Part shown: positions 63,533-64,000 of the stretch, piece after piece
How the letters are laid out: each line of letters opens with the position of its first letter
How positions within the stretch are numbered: position 1 is the stretch's first letter
Origin: Nymphaea colorata
Lineage: Eukaryota > Streptophyta > Magnoliopsida > Nymphaeales > Nymphaeaceae
DNA: 64,000 nucleotides
Assembly (NCBI RefSeq): GCF_008831285.2
Contig: NC_045147.1
Span: forward strand, 15,974,854 to 16,038,853
Direction of reading: 5' to 3'
Program-made: the position numbers and the translations under genes
Notes under the pieces: model-generated
Database searches by the model: none
Told to the model about the DNA's origin: nothing
What the model saw: only the letters and a program-made list of their open reading frames with translations

Positions 63533-64000
63533 TCGCGGCAAAAGGAGGAAGGTGGGTGGCGTTTCACAAGGAAAACGAAGGCAGGGTGGCGGTTGCTATT
63601 TTGTATTTTGCTGGCTTGCGGAGAGCTCGTCCCACCCTCACACAGACACACTTTTCCCTCCGCTCGCTGTTCCCTCTTTTCTTTTGGCTTCTTCGCTTGG
63701 TCAGCCACGAATCCTCCCCCGGCGTTCAATGATGTGATGTGTGGGTAGAAATTTATGGTGAAAAAGTAGGCCCTGTTCAATCTCGGTGACTTGCTTGCTT
63801 AAATGGAAGTGGATACATATCGTCTCAACTTAAAAATGATACTGAAACAATGAAACCTGTACCGTCATGTAAGATTTTCTGCGCCTTTCTCCAAATGCAT
63901 TTTGGACACATCGATAGGATTGTAAAAGGATGGAGCTTGTATCAAATCTAATGAATTAGATTCGAACAAGCTATTATCATCGTCATGCAAGATTTTTCTG
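63533..64000 (-). promoter_or_regulatory. 5' leader and promoter region of the SPRTN-like gene
   Basis: The ~190 bases beyond the start codon are GC-richer, pyrimidine/purine-skewed and free of long reading frames of interest, fitting a 5' UTR and core promoter on the minus strand. Further out, sequence turns AT-rich. No clear TATA box was identified. Confidence 0.4.

Overview
The window is nuclear DNA of a flowering plant. The multi-exon genes have GT..AG introns, the products are plant-specific (an NPF transporter, a CYP735A cytokinin hydroxylase, a terpene synthase fragment), and long AT-rich intergenic DNA separates them, with microsatellites and a full-length LTR retrotransposon. I cannot name the species. 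The GC-rich last exon of the NPF gene is common in monocots and some early-diverging lineages, but that is a weak hint.

Left part (1-23 kb): an intact four-exon NPF3.1-type nitrate/nitrite/hormone transporter gene (4160-8338, +), then AT-rich intergenic DNA with a weak minus-strand gene candidate (15.5-16.35 kb), then an intact five-exon CYP735A gene (20291-22747, +) with a TATA box and a short upstream ORF. Middle part (23-38 kb): gene-poor, rearranged DNA. It holds a ~1.25 kb inverted repeat pair (28.54-29.79 / 33.54-34.79 kb), an orphan last exon of a terpene synthase (31978-32244, -), threefold tandem repeats beside it, a truncated inverted copy of the COX11 gene (34.79-36.63 kb, -) and a ~200 bp-arm palindrome (36.5-36.96 kb).

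The most unusual object is a 9.5 kb LTR retrotransposon (38430-47976, minus orientation). It has 3.07 kb near-identical LTRs (TG..CA), 5-bp target duplications (ACACT), an initiator-Met-tRNA primer binding site and a polypurine tract. I see no reverse transcriptase, integrase, protease or gag zinc knuckle. Its only long ORF codes for an 876-residue protein with an N-terminal FHA-like domain and C-terminal repeats. This looks like a recently moved, non-autonomous element with an unusual cargo or ORF.

Right part (50-64 kb): an intact seven-exon COX11 gene (mitochondrial cytochrome c oxidase copper chaperone, 50581-53600, +), and tail-to-tail with it a seven-exon SPRTN/Spartan-like DNA-protein-crosslink protease gene (56261-63532, -). 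The latter has an HExxH SprT domain, a degenerate PIP-like motif and a C-terminal SUMO-interaction-like motif. The four intact genes have unrelated roles (nutrient/hormone transport, cytokinin side-chain hydroxylation, respiratory complex IV assembly, DNA repair) and do not form a pathway cluster.
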